Assembly: GCA_050008495.1 (NCBI GenBank)
Contig: JBEKMN010000038.1
Span: forward strand, 1 to 64,000
Reading direction: 5' to 3'
Length of the DNA stretch: 64,000 bases
Origin: CAVROP01 sp050008495
GTDB taxonomy: Bacteria > Acidobacteriota > Terriglobia > UBA7540
Positions 8,408-16,559 of the stretch are shown here, in pieces; the stretch's first letter is position 1; each line of letters begins with the position of its first letter. Position numbers and translations under genes: made by a program. The notes beneath the pieces are model-generated. The model ran no database searches, was not told the DNA's origin, and saw only the letters and a program-made list of their open reading frames with translations.

Positions 8408-8500
8408 CGGTAGGGGCAACCCTTGTGGTTGCCCGAAGGGCGTGTACTGCCCCCAATGCGGGATGGTTTCGCGAGGGCGGCCACAAGGGCCGCCCCTGCG
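8408..8500. repeat. GTAGGGGC-type repeat pair between permease genes
   Basis: GTAGGGGCAACCCTTGTGG followed by its partial complement, then GGGCGGCCACAAGGGCCGCC near 8475-8495. It is immediately followed by the inverted CTGAGCGAAGCGAAG pair at 8515-8599. Confidence 0.7.
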
Positions 8501-8514
8501 AACGGCCCTTCGCT

Positions 8515-8599
8515 GTCATTCTGAGCGAAGCGAAGAATCTCAGTAGTTTCCGTTCGTCGGCAAGGAACTGCCGAGATTCTTCGCTTCGCTCAGAATGAC
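8515..8599. repeat. Inverted CTGAGCGAAGCGAAG repeat pair
   Basis: Arms 8515-8541 and 8573-8599 are perfect 27-bp inverted copies around a 31-base loop. With the preceding element it fills the gap between the two permease genes, so the operon appears to have been split by repeats, which may attenuate expression of permease 2. Confidence 0.88.
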
Positions 8600-8636
8600 G
8601 AGCTGATGATGGAGGCCTCGAGGAAAGGAGAACGTT

Positions 8637-9401
8637 GTGTTCTTTTGGAACTGCTGGTTGAGGAACCGTTTCCGGCTGGTGGCTTATCTGGTGCTGGGTT
8701 GCGCTCTGATGCTGCTGGCCACGTTACCGGTGACGATGAAGTTCGTGCACGGACATTGGGTATGGGTGCAACCGGCCAGCACCGCCGATGCGATGGACGC
8801 GTGGCGCTACGGCGTCGAGCACGTTGTGCTCGCCTTGATCTTTCTCCTGCTCTTTTGTGCTGCCGACCTCGGCTCCCTGGGGGTGGGAGAGTCCGCTGCC
8901 CGCAAGGAATACGATTTCCTGCTGACGCGGCCGCGCGCGCGCCGGCATTTTGTGTGGAGCGCGTGGCTGGCGGGATTCACCCAACTGTGCGGGTTGGCGC
9001 TGATTCCATTGACCGTTGCCACGGTCACTCTCTTTTGCCTGACTTCACAGCTCTACATGCGCCATCTCTGGGCGTTAGGTCTGGGAGCATTCGAGCTGAG
9101 TGTGCTGGTGTTCAGTGGCGCTTTTGCTTTATCGATCGCGACCGGCAGTAACCGCAGCGGCTTCGAGCTGGCTTTTTGCCTGCTGATCGTCTATTACACG
9201 GCGCGGGAGGTTACGTGGCGTGCTGCGCTTTGGGGTTATCTTGGCGGATGGGACGCAGCAGGTCAGATCTACGCGCATGGCGCCTATGATTGGCTTTTGA
9301 CCCACCAGCATGTAAACACTCTCCTCCTTCTGCTGATGCTCGCCGCCACGGCGGCATTGCCTCTTGTGGCGCAATTTGGGTTTGAGGGAAAAGACCTCTA
9401 G
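8637..9401 (+). CDS. ABC-2 type permease subunit (second)
   Basis: A 254-residue integral membrane protein, GTG start with AGGAAAGGAG immediately upstream. Hydrophobic segments include LVAYLVLGCALMLLATLPV, HVVLALIFLLLFCAADLG, LCGLALIPLTVATVTLF and LLLLLMLAATAALPLVAQFGF. It shares the TRPRARRHFVWSAW loop with the upstream permease, so the two are probably a paralogous pair making a heterodimeric exporter with the ATPase. Confidence 0.8.
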   Translation: MFFWNCWLRNRFRLVAYLVLGCALMLLATLPVTMKFVHGHWVWVQPASTADAMDAWRYGVEHVVLALIFLLLFCAADLGSLGVGESAARKEYDFLLTRPRARRHFVWSAWLAGFTQLCGLALIPLTVATVTLFCLTSQLYMRHLWALGLGAFELSVLVFSGAFALSIATGSNRSGFELAFCLLIVYYTAREVTWRAALWGYLGGWDAAGQIYAHGAYDWLLTHQHVNTLLLLLMLAATAALPLVAQFGFEGKDL

Positions 9402-9491
9402 CCTGGATTTCTCACCATCATTCGCGGGGAGCGGAAGGGAGTGACCCCTCACCCGGCCTGCGGCGGCTGATGAAAACGCCGTCGCAGGCCA

Positions 9492-9512
9492 CCCTCTCCC
9501 CAACGGAGAGGG
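9492..9512. terminator. Hairpin of the CCCTCTCC family between convergent genes
   Basis: CCCTCTCC...GGAGAGGG stem-loop between the end of permease 2 and the end of the minus-strand secreted protein. It belongs to a dispersed repeat also present at 14323-14346 and 46825-46844. A bidirectional terminator role is inferred from position; there is no long T-run. Confidence 0.4.
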
Positions 9513-9552
9513 CTGTCTTCACGGCACACACCTGGCACCTGACACCCGGCAC

Positions 9553-10077
9553 CTACTTCAGCTCGAGATAGTATCGCCCCAAGTAGAGGCGCGCGCCGGC
9601 TTCCTTACTCAGAACGGCGTTGAGTGGTTTAGGTTGTTTGACGGCGCTGTCTTTCTTGGCCGCACAATCTCCCACCGTTTCGCCGGCCTGGTTGTAAAGG
9701 TGAAACTTCGCGTCCCCGCTGCCGGTAGCGGCGGGTTCGAGGCCGAATCCGTAGCTCCCCACATTCAGCGGAACACTGCATACGGACACTGCCCCTTCCG
9801 TAATGACCATCCCCATGTACTTCTGCTTAATCTGGGAACTGTATCCTGTAGTGTCGATCAAGGCCAACACCAATCGAGCGCCTCCTGGGGTTTTCAGCAG
9901 CACGGCGTTGCGGTGCTCAACCGGGATTCTGTTCCCTTCCAGGTAAAAGTCGTTGGGGATTGCGGATTCAAAGGCCTTGCCGGTGAGTTGCGTGAAGGAG
10001 CCCTGGGCACATGCGCTGCGGGGCGCGCCAATGAGTATGGCCAAGGCGACGATAACCAGTCCGCCGAATCTCTTCAT
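9553..10077 (-). CDS. Secreted protein of unknown function
   Basis: A 174-residue protein with a clear signal peptide (MKRFGGLVIVALAILIGAPRS, cleavage after ACAQ). The start is fixed by CTAAGGAGG ten bases upstream; a longer frame exists but has no such site. The mature part is a beta-rich domain (RIPVEHRNAVLLKTPGGARL, KYMGMVITEGAV, SYGFGLEPAATG, KFHLYNQAGETVG), ending with a Lys-rich linker and GARLYLGRYYLELK. The fold resembles small periplasmic or surface beta-sandwich proteins, but I do not recognise a family. It lies next to, and in the same direction as, the ASRT-like gene. Confidence 0.7.
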   Translation of the reverse strand: MKRFGGLVIVALAILIGAPRSACAQGSFTQLTGKAFESAIPNDFYLEGNRIPVEHRNAVLLKTPGGARLVLALIDTTGYSSQIKQKYMGMVITEGAVSVCSVPLNVGSYGFGLEPAATGSGDAKFHLYNQAGETVGDCAAKKDSAVKQPKPLNAVLSKEAGARLYLGRYYLELK

Positions 10078-10205
10078 GGTTTTTTCCTCCTTAGAGATTT
10101 CTCGGGGCGAGTTGAGACTGCCCGAGGCCGAGATAGTCAGCCGCAGTCTATCACGAAAGCCATTGGGCGCGGCAGCGCAGTTTGAGGGGCCGCCGCCTCC
10201 CAAAG

Positions 10206-10583
10206 TCAGTCGGCCAAATACGCCATCGTGGTCATGAGCGCAAGGGCGGGTTGAGTAGTATCAAGCCGAGTGTGCTGCACAACCACCTTGACGTTGCTTT
10301 CGATCTTGAGAGCGAAGGGTGTTCCAACCGGAATCGCCTCCCCACGACGATTCTTGAGCGGACCGATTCGGATATGATTGGTGCGGCGGGGAGGGCACGT
10401 CGCCTGGAGTCCCTCGATCGGCTCACGATCTTCAAAATAGGCCGTGAGTTTTAATGTAGCCGGCTTTTTGCCGACGTTCAGAACACAGGCCGACTCATGA
10501 CTTTTGAGATTGCCGGTGCTCTGCGCCGGCAGGAAACAATCAGGAACAATCCATACCTTGCCGCCTGCTTTTTCACTTGCCAT
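10206..10583 (-). CDS. Sensory rhodopsin transducer (ASRT)-family protein
   Basis: A 125-residue soluble protein matching the Anabaena sensory rhodopsin transducer family by recall: SHESACVLNVGKK, AYFEDREPIEG, PRRTNHIRIGPLK, IESNVKVVVQHTRLD and ALMTTMAY follow the family's order and spacing. The family forms small beta-sandwich tetramers, and outside cyanobacteria it usually has no rhodopsin partner. None is found here; neighbours are a secreted protein and a serine hydrolase. A ligand-binding role (sugar or nucleotide) has been proposed for such solo members. The ATG at 10583 has AGGAGG upstream, and earlier codons run into a repeat. Confidence 0.85.
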   Translation of the reverse strand: MASEKAGGKVWIVPDCFLPAQSTGNLKSHESACVLNVGKKPATLKLTAYFEDREPIEGLQATCPPRRTNHIRIGPLKNRRGEAIPVGTPFALKIESNVKVVVQHTRLDTTQPALALMTTMAYLAD

Positions 10584-10623
10584 TTTCGCCTCCTGTTGCT
10601 TGAAATCTCCCACCAAGTACCGT

Positions 10624-10707
10624 GTCATTCTGAGCGAAGCGAAGAATCCCAGCGGTTCGTGAGTTCTTAAGCTAACTGCGGGGATTCTTCGCTTCGCTCA
10701 GAATGAC
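10624..10707. repeat. Inverted CTGAGCGAAGCGAAG repeat pair
   Basis: Perfect 27-bp arms at 10624-10650 and 10681-10707 upstream of the ASRT-like gene and downstream of the serine hydrolase, all read on the minus strand. The hairpin probably separates the two transcripts. Confidence 0.88.
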
Positions 10708-10751
10708 ATCGGTCTACTCTCAATCTTCCATCGGAAATCGGCAATCAGGTC

Positions 10752-12581
10752 CTACCTTCGCGGAAAGGCGACCTCGCCGGACGGGTCTCTTTGTTTGACC
10801 GCCTTAACCTGCTCGTTTTCCATCACAAATTCCCAGACCAAGTCAGAGAATTCCTTGACATGGAATTGCAGGCCTTTATACGGGATCAGCTTGTCTTCGG
10901 GCGCTCCGGGCATCACCAAATAAAGACTGCCGTCCTGCTTCAGTACGACCTGGAACTTGACGCCGGTTGGGTTCTCGTAGGTCCCGGCGAGCCTCGAGAG
11001 GAGCCGGGGTTCAAGCGTCTGGGGCCGCCGCGTGAAGCTTGCCTCAGCTTCGTCCAGGGACATCACCGCGGTCGCCACGTCGCCTTGAGGATTGGTGATG
11101 AAGTTCACCGACCACTTCCCGTAAATCTCGTCGTCCGGCGTGTCGAAGCGGTCGTAATGGAAGCGAGTCAGGGGCAGTTGAATTTTGTGAAAATCGAACT
11201 GGAGCTGTTGGTCTTTCATCCCGATCCTCAAGACGCCGTATGCGGGGTGCTCGTACTCGCCCACGTAATCCGCGAGGGGATGGGAAGCCTGGGTATTTGG
11301 AACGCGATCCTCTCCCGCTTTGGCGCGAGCCTCCGTCCCTGCCTTTTTCGCTTTCAGCCTTATGGCCAGCAGGCGCTCGCTCCAGGGAGTCCGGTCTAGA
11401 CCAAGAAGGCGTTCGTACACGTTCCAACTAACGGTGTTGTTAAGGCTGGCGCAGTGGTCCCCGATCACAAAGACGATCACCCCGATCCGCTCCCTGGGCA
11501 TGAAGGAGACCTGCGAATGGAAGCCATCGAGATCGCCCCCGTGGTACGTAACCAGGTGGCCCCGGTAGGATGCGGTGTCCCGCCCCATGCCGTAGGCGGA
11601 ATTGAGCAGTTCCCAATAGCCTCGGACTTCCGCCATGGTGTTGGGGAGCGCGATGGCCGGCTCCAGCGTGGCTTTGAGTACGTTCGGCGGAAGCACCTGC
11701 TTGCCATCGTATTTCCCCTCGTTCATCAGAGCGATAAGCCAGTGGGACATCTCCTGGATATTGGAAATGATGGCGCCGCAGGGGGCCACTCCCGCTGTGT
11801 CCTCGTAATAAGGGATCTGGTACAACTCCATGCTGTCGCGCTTCTCCGTGAACGGCACGCCATGGTCATCCTGTTTGAGCATATCCGCCACCGAGTAAAC
11901 GCTCGCGTTCATGCCCAGCGGCTGGAAAATCCTTTCGCGGACGAAGTCCTCCCAGGTCTTGCCCGATTGGAGTTGGATGAGATACCCGGCCGCGGCGTAC
12001 ATCAGGTTGTTGTAGAGAAAGGTCTGCCGCAGGGGTTCCTTAGGCTCCATGTACTTGATTCTTTCGAAGAGTTCTTTGCGGCTTAGATCCCCCTTATACC
12101 AGATCAGATCGTGCCGAGTGATTCCCGTGCGGTGAGAGAGCATGTCGCGCAGCGTCACGTTGTTATTCAGCTCGTCGTTGTAAAACTCGATGGCCGGAAC
12201 CTTTTCGCGCACCGGCTTGTCCCAGGTCAGCTTGCCCTCTTCGACGAGCATGCCGGCGGCCACGGCAGTGAATAGCTTGGTGTTGGAGGCGATCTGGCAG
12301 AGCGTCGTAGGAGTGAATGGCAGCTTTTTTCCGTAGTCCCGGTAACCGTAGCCCTTGGCGAAAACCAGCTTGTCCTTGACGACGATGCCCACGGCCACTC
12401 CCGGCGCGTTCCAGTCATTCAGCGTCTTCTCCATGTAGGCATCGAAGCCCTGGAGCTTGCTGGTAACATCTTCGGCCTGGGCCATCAGTCTGCGTGGGGA
12501 AGCCAGCGCCACGAGGGCGGCGATGAAGATCCAAATACAGGCCTTGAGTTTTACGGCATCCCTCATTTGAGTTTCGTCCAT
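10752..12581 (-). CDS. Class C beta-lactamase-like serine hydrolase with DUF3471-type C-terminus
   Basis: A 609-residue exported protein. A signal peptide (IFIAALVALASPRRLMAQA, about 17-36) is followed by a beta-lactamase/transpeptidase-like domain (about 45-390): SNTK in QIASNTKLFTA gives the SxxK nucleophile, YNN in LYNNLMYAAAGYL is the YxN motif, and HGG in YHGGDLDGF replaces KTG. Residues about 430-600 form two small beta-barrel repeats (LADYVGEYEHPAYGVLRI, LSRLAGTYENPTGVKFQV) of the DUF3471 type. Such proteins act as D-aminopeptidases, esterases or peptide-cleaving enzymes in the periplasm. The start is supported by GGGAGGGA upstream. Confidence 0.9.
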   Translation of the reverse strand: MDETQMRDAVKLKACIWIFIAALVALASPRRLMAQAEDVTSKLQGFDAYMEKTLNDWNAPGVAVGIVVKDKLVFAKGYGYRDYGKKLPFTPTTLCQIASNTKLFTAVAAGMLVEEGKLTWDKPVREKVPAIEFYNDELNNNVTLRDMLSHRTGITRHDLIWYKGDLSRKELFERIKYMEPKEPLRQTFLYNNLMYAAAGYLIQLQSGKTWEDFVRERIFQPLGMNASVYSVADMLKQDDHGVPFTEKRDSMELYQIPYYEDTAGVAPCGAIISNIQEMSHWLIALMNEGKYDGKQVLPPNVLKATLEPAIALPNTMAEVRGYWELLNSAYGMGRDTASYRGHLVTYHGGDLDGFHSQVSFMPRERIGVIVFVIGDHCASLNNTVSWNVYERLLGLDRTPWSERLLAIRLKAKKAGTEARAKAGEDRVPNTQASHPLADYVGEYEHPAYGVLRIGMKDQQLQFDFHKIQLPLTRFHYDRFDTPDDEIYGKWSVNFITNPQGDVATAVMSLDEAEASFTRRPQTLEPRLLSRLAGTYENPTGVKFQVVLKQDGSLYLVMPGAPEDKLIPYKGLQFHVKEFSDLVWEFVMENEQVKAVKQRDPSGEVAFPRR

Positions 12582-12764
12582 CGACTCCCTCCCGCGAGAT
12601 TAGAAATTGTACCCGCCCCGCCCGCCGCCCCCGTGGAACGCAACCGCAACTGTGTGTAAAACGGGATCTGCACCGTTGTGGTGGATATGGTACCACGAAC
12701 CGGGCCCAGACTCCTCACCACCGAGGCACTGAGGCCCAGAGAAAGTTCCGACTCGCGAAGAAAA

Positions 12765-12822
12765 GCAGATCCTTCGCTTCGCTCAGGATGACATGTCATT
12801 CTGAGCGAAGCGAAGAATCTGC
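12765..12822. repeat. Head-to-head CTGAGCGAAGCGAAG repeat, near-perfect palindrome
   Basis: A 58-base almost perfect palindrome with no loop, centred on GACATGTCAT near 12793. The flanks GAAGAAAAGCAGATCC and ATCTGCATTTGGTTG are shared with the element at 42152-42228, showing that a unit longer than the core was copied. Confidence 0.85.
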
Positions 12823-12899
12823 ATTTGGTTGGGGCTTTGCCGCGCTGTGTCTCTGTGGCGCCAAAGGGCCAGTCGGCCCGGCGGCCTCAAGAAAATGGT

Positions 12900-14222
12900 A
12901 TGATGGCGAGCATTATGAACATCCATGCGAACACCTTCGGAACGTTGTCTGCATTCTTCGTATTCTGCCTTCCTTTCTGCGCCGCCTTCGCTCAAGCCCC
13001 GCCGCGCTCTGAGCCGAAGCAGGCTGTGGTGTTGCACGCCGCGCGCCTGCTGGATATCGAGAGCGGGAAGATCGTGACGCCTGGCGAGGTCTGGGTGCAA
13101 GGTGATCGAATAGCCGAAGCAGGCCCGGCGGTCCGACGTCCGGAAGGAGCGGAGGTCATCGACCTGGGCGACAGCACCCTGATGCCCGGCCTCATCGATG
13201 CTCACGTGCATTTGTTTCTGCATCCGGGCGCCGAAGATCTGCAGACCATTGAGGAGTCGGTGCCACTGCGCACCATCTATGCGGTCCTCGCGGCGCGGGA
13301 TGACCTGATGGCCGGATTCACGGCGGAGCGCGACATGGGAACGGAAGGCGCAGGCTCGGCCGACTCGGCGCTCCGCAATGCCATTAATCAGGGTTTAATT
13401 CCCGGCCCGCGCTTGCGCGTCAGCGGCAACGCGGTGGACATCCTCGGCGGCCACGAAGATGCCATCCGCTATAACCCCGCGCAGCACATCTTCTCCAACG
13501 CCACCTACGCCAACAATCCGGCCGAACTGGTCACGGTCATACGCCAGCAATTCAAGGAGGGAGCCGACTTCATCAAGATTTACGAAACCGGCCCCGACTC
13601 GATTCGCGATGGCCGGCTCTCCACGCCGTATCAGTACAACGAAGCCGAACTGCGGGCGGCCGTTGAGGAAGCTGCTCGCGTCGGCAAGCACGTCGCCGTG
13701 CACGCCACGGGCGAACCCGGCACGCTCTACGCCGCGCGGGCCGGCGTGGCCTCCGTCGATCACGCCGATCAACTGAGCGACGAGACCATGCGGATCATGC
13801 GCGAGAAACAGATCTTCGCCGTGCCCACGTTCACTATCCTGGAATACTTCGCGCAACACGCTGCCTCGCCCGCGCAGGCCGCGCACGAACAAAAGATTGC
13901 CGACTTGCACGCCGAGGAGTTTCACAAGCAGCTTGCGGCCGGAGTTCCGATGGCCGTCGGCTCGGACGTCGGCCCCTTCCCTCACGGCACCCAGGCGCGC
14001 GAATACGTGCTGATGGTAAAGAACGGCATGACGCCACTGGCCGCGCTCCAGGCCGGCCTGCTCAACGGCGCGAAGCTGCTCGGCTGGCAAGATCGAATGG
14101 GCGCCCTCAAGCCCGGCTATTGGGCTGACATCATCGCGGTTTCAGGCAATCCCCTGGACGACATCAGCGCGCTCGAGCGGGTAAGCTTTGTGATGAAGGA
14201 CGGGGTTGTGTACCGGAAGTAG
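12900..14222 (+). CDS. Exported imidazolonepropionase-like amidohydrolase
   Basis: A 440-residue metal-dependent hydrolase of the amidohydrolase superfamily. The N-terminal segment up to CAAFAQAPP is a signal peptide. Metal and catalytic residues are in order: HVH in LIDAHVHLFLHPG, the likely carboxylated lysine in FIKIYETG, His in AVHATGEPG and VDHADQ, and Asp in VGSDVGPFPHG. C-terminal GALKPGYWADIIAV completes the composite beta domain. Members are often annotated as Xaa-Pro dipeptidase-like or organophosphate acid anhydrolase-like; the substrate is unknown. Tandem ATGs at 12900 and 12903 and a third at 12915 make the exact start uncertain. Confidence 0.85.
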   Translation: MMASIMNIHANTFGTLSAFFVFCLPFCAAFAQAPPRSEPKQAVVLHAARLLDIESGKIVTPGEVWVQGDRIAEAGPAVRRPEGAEVIDLGDSTLMPGLIDAHVHLFLHPGAEDLQTIEESVPLRTIYAVLAARDDLMAGFTAERDMGTEGAGSADSALRNAINQGLIPGPRLRVSGNAVDILGGHEDAIRYNPAQHIFSNATYANNPAELVTVIRQQFKEGADFIKIYETGPDSIRDGRLSTPYQYNEAELRAAVEEAARVGKHVAVHATGEPGTLYAARAGVASVDHADQLSDETMRIMREKQIFAVPTFTILEYFAQHAASPAQAAHEQKIADLHAEEFHKQLAAGVPMAVGSDVGPFPHGTQAREYVLMVKNGMTPLAALQAGLLNGAKLLGWQDRMGALKPGYWADIIAVSGNPLDDISALERVSFVMKDGVVYRK

Positions 14223-14290
14223 GGTCGATTGACGATTGCCGATAGTCGAATGTGACGGCGGATTTCACAGATTTGAGTACGTGACGGCGG

Positions 14291-14451
14291 AACCCTCTCA
14301 CCCGTCCGCCGGCTGACGGACACCCTCTCCCCCAAGGGGGAGAGGGCTTAAAATCAAATTCTCTCCCGCTTGGGGGAGAGGGCTGGAAATCGAATTCTCT
14401 TCCCCTCGCCCCCCTGGGGGAGAGGGTGGCGCGCAGCGCCGGGTGAGGGGG
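14291..14451. repeat. Cluster of CCCTCTCCCCC hairpins between convergent genes
   Basis: Three stem-loops, the clearest at 14323-14346 (11-bp perfect stem, two-base loop), flanked by ACCCTCTCACCC and GGGTGAGGGG ends. It fills the gap between the amidohydrolase and the acyl-CoA ligase, which face each other, and so may serve as a bidirectional terminator. Confidence 0.75.
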
Positions 14452-14477
14452 TCGTGTAAATCAGATTTACACCCTTC

Positions 14478-16337
14478 TCATTTCTCGACTGGCCCGGACT
14501 GTTGCGGTGCGTGGTAACTGAACATCTCTTCGATTTGCGCCCGGTATTTTTCTCTCACCACCGGACGCTTGACTTTGAGGGTAGCGGAAAGTTCTCCGGA
14601 GGCGATCGAGAGTTCCTGGGGAAGCAGAACAAAGCGGCGAATTTTCTCGTGACGAGGCAGCCAGCGCGTTGCTTCGTCGATTTGGCGACGTATGAGAGCC
14701 TGAATATCGGGATGGGCAACCAGTTCCTGGCGATTCTCGAAGGAGATGCCCTGGCTGCGCGCGTAGGCCTGCAAGCGGCCAAACTCCGGCACGATCAAGG
14801 CCCCCACGAATTTCCTCCCGTCCCCCAGCACGGCGATCTGATAAATGTACGGATCGCCTTGGAAAAGATTCTCGAGTTTTTCCGGCGATACGTACTTGCC
14901 CCCGGAAGTCTTGAACAGGTTTTTCTTGCGCCCTGTGATCCTCAGGTAGCCGTCGGAGTCAAAGCTTCCCAGGTCGCCGGTGCGCAGCCAGCCGTCAACG
15001 AAGGAGGAGCGGTTGACTTCCTCGAGGTGGTAGTAGCCGCGCGTGACGCTTGGCCCGCGCACCAGGATCTCCCTCCCCACGCGGCCTTCCGAGTCAATCT
15101 CTTCGTCGCTCAGCTTCACCTCGACCCGCGGTATGACCTTTCCAACGGTCCCCAGCTTGGTGCTCCCCGGGCAATTCACCGCGACGACCGGCGAAGTCTC
15201 CGTCAAGCCGTAGCCTTCGTAGACCGGAAGCCCCAAGGCGTAGAAAAACTCCGCGATATCCTTGGAAAGTGGCGCCGCACCCGAAATCAGCATGTGCACC
15301 CTGCCGCCGAGTTGCTCTCGGACCTTGGCACAGACCAGCCGATTGGCCAGCGCGTGCTTCACCCTCAGGCCCAGCGGCGGGGTTCGCCCTTCGAGGAGAA
15401 AGGGAATGCGCTGCTTGCCGACGGCGAGGGCCCAATAAAAAAGCCGTTGCTTCAAGCCAGGCAATTGGCGGACGCCATCCATGACCTTGCCCTGGATCTT
15501 CTCCAGGACGCGCGGAACCACCGCCAGGGCCGTAGGCCGAATCTCGCGCAGATTCTGCGGCAGGGTGTCGAGACCCTCCGCATAGCCGATCCGTACCCCT
15601 TTCCAGAAACAGAAGAACTCCACCATCCGCTCGAACACGTGCGACAGCGGCAGGAATGAGAGCAGGACATCGGTGGGGCCAAGGGGGAAGACCTCAGCGG
15701 TGGATTGGACATTCGAAACGATGTTGGCGTGAGTCAGCACGACGCCTTGCGGCTGACCCATGGTGCCGGAGGTATAAATGATGGTGGCGGTGTCGTCAGG
15801 CTTCGCATCCAATGCCTTGGCTTTAAACGCGTCGATGAGCATTGGACCGGCCCAGCCCATCTCGCTCTCTACGCTTCCCTCCCAGCAATCCGCCTTGGTC
15901 CCCGCCACCGTGGAGCAGCCCATGGCCAGCACAAACTTCAAAGCCGGCAGCTTGCTCCAGATGTTGAGGACTTTGCGGAGTTGGATATCCGTAGCCACGA
16001 CGATGCCTTTGGATTCCGAGTCGCGTAGGATGTACTCGAGGTCCGGATCGAGAAGCGTGGGAAAGAGGGGGACGGTGATCGCGCGCATGCCGAGAATCGC
16101 GTAGTCCGTCAGCGCCCACTCCGGCCGATTCTCGGAAAGCAGCGCGATGCGCTCGCCCGGCCTGGCCCCAAGGCGCTCCAAGGCCGATGCCAGCGCCGCA
16201 GCCTTGCGCAGCGCTTCGCGGGAAGAGATGCTTTGATACCGGCCCTCCGATTTGTAGAGGAAACAGTCAGGCCTGTCTTTCTCTTCAATGGCTTTGATGA
16301 ACAACTCGTTGAGAGTGCTGAAATCGCTGGCAGTCAT
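14478..16337 (-). CDS. Long-chain acyl-CoA synthetase / AMP-dependent ligase
   Basis: A 619-residue adenylate-forming enzyme of the FadD15/FACS type. The P-loop YTSGTMGQPQG is at about 188-198, the AMP-binding GYGLTETSP near 385, LRTGDLGSFDSDGYL near 455, and the A8 hinge GRKKNLFKTSGGKYVSPEKLEN follows it. The C-terminal lysine of adenylation lies in SATLKVKRPVVREKY. It converts fatty acids to acyl-CoA, probably as a cytoplasmic or membrane-associated enzyme for import or beta-oxidation. It is transcribed alone. The length is normal for the family. Confidence 0.93.
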   Translation of the reverse strand: MTASDFSTLNELFIKAIEEKDRPDCFLYKSEGRYQSISSREALRKAAALASALERLGARPGERIALLSENRPEWALTDYAILGMRAITVPLFPTLLDPDLEYILRDSESKGIVVATDIQLRKVLNIWSKLPALKFVLAMGCSTVAGTKADCWEGSVESEMGWAGPMLIDAFKAKALDAKPDDTATIIYTSGTMGQPQGVVLTHANIVSNVQSTAEVFPLGPTDVLLSFLPLSHVFERMVEFFCFWKGVRIGYAEGLDTLPQNLREIRPTALAVVPRVLEKIQGKVMDGVRQLPGLKQRLFYWALAVGKQRIPFLLEGRTPPLGLRVKHALANRLVCAKVREQLGGRVHMLISGAAPLSKDIAEFFYALGLPVYEGYGLTETSPVVAVNCPGSTKLGTVGKVIPRVEVKLSDEEIDSEGRVGREILVRGPSVTRGYYHLEEVNRSSFVDGWLRTGDLGSFDSDGYLRITGRKKNLFKTSGGKYVSPEKLENLFQGDPYIYQIAVLGDGRKFVGALIVPEFGRLQAYARSQGISFENRQELVAHPDIQALIRRQIDEATRWLPRHEKIRRFVLLPQELSIASGELSATLKVKRPVVREKYRAQIEEMFSYHAPQQSGPVEK

Positions 16338-16384
16338 ATCCCGTAGGCGTTATCCCGTTGCGCGCAGGTAGCGTCCCAATTCGA

Positions 16385-16440
16385 GCGTAGCGCCGACCCT
16401 TAGATCGGCAAGTGCCCCGACCGGTCGGGGCGCTACGCGA
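16385..16440. repeat. GTAGCGCC-type dispersed repeat
   Basis: An imperfect inverted repeat: GCGTAGCGCCGACC at the left, CCGACCGGTCGG palindrome near 16418-16429, and GGGGCGCTACGC at the right. Relatives lie at 30537-30592 and 62693-62712. Confidence 0.65.
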
Positions 16441-16559
16441 CAAACTGGTATAATGCACAGGCGTCTAATCCTTTGCCGGCCCCGCCATGTTAGCATATCT
16501 TCTTTAATTAAATCTTGCATTACTCTTTCCTGCGCGATAAAAATGCTTAGGTTGGTAAT

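Noticed and set aside
14502..15659. 385-codon plus-strand frame opposite the acyl-CoA ligase
   Set aside because: The minus-strand ligase has all adenylation motifs; this is a shadow frame.
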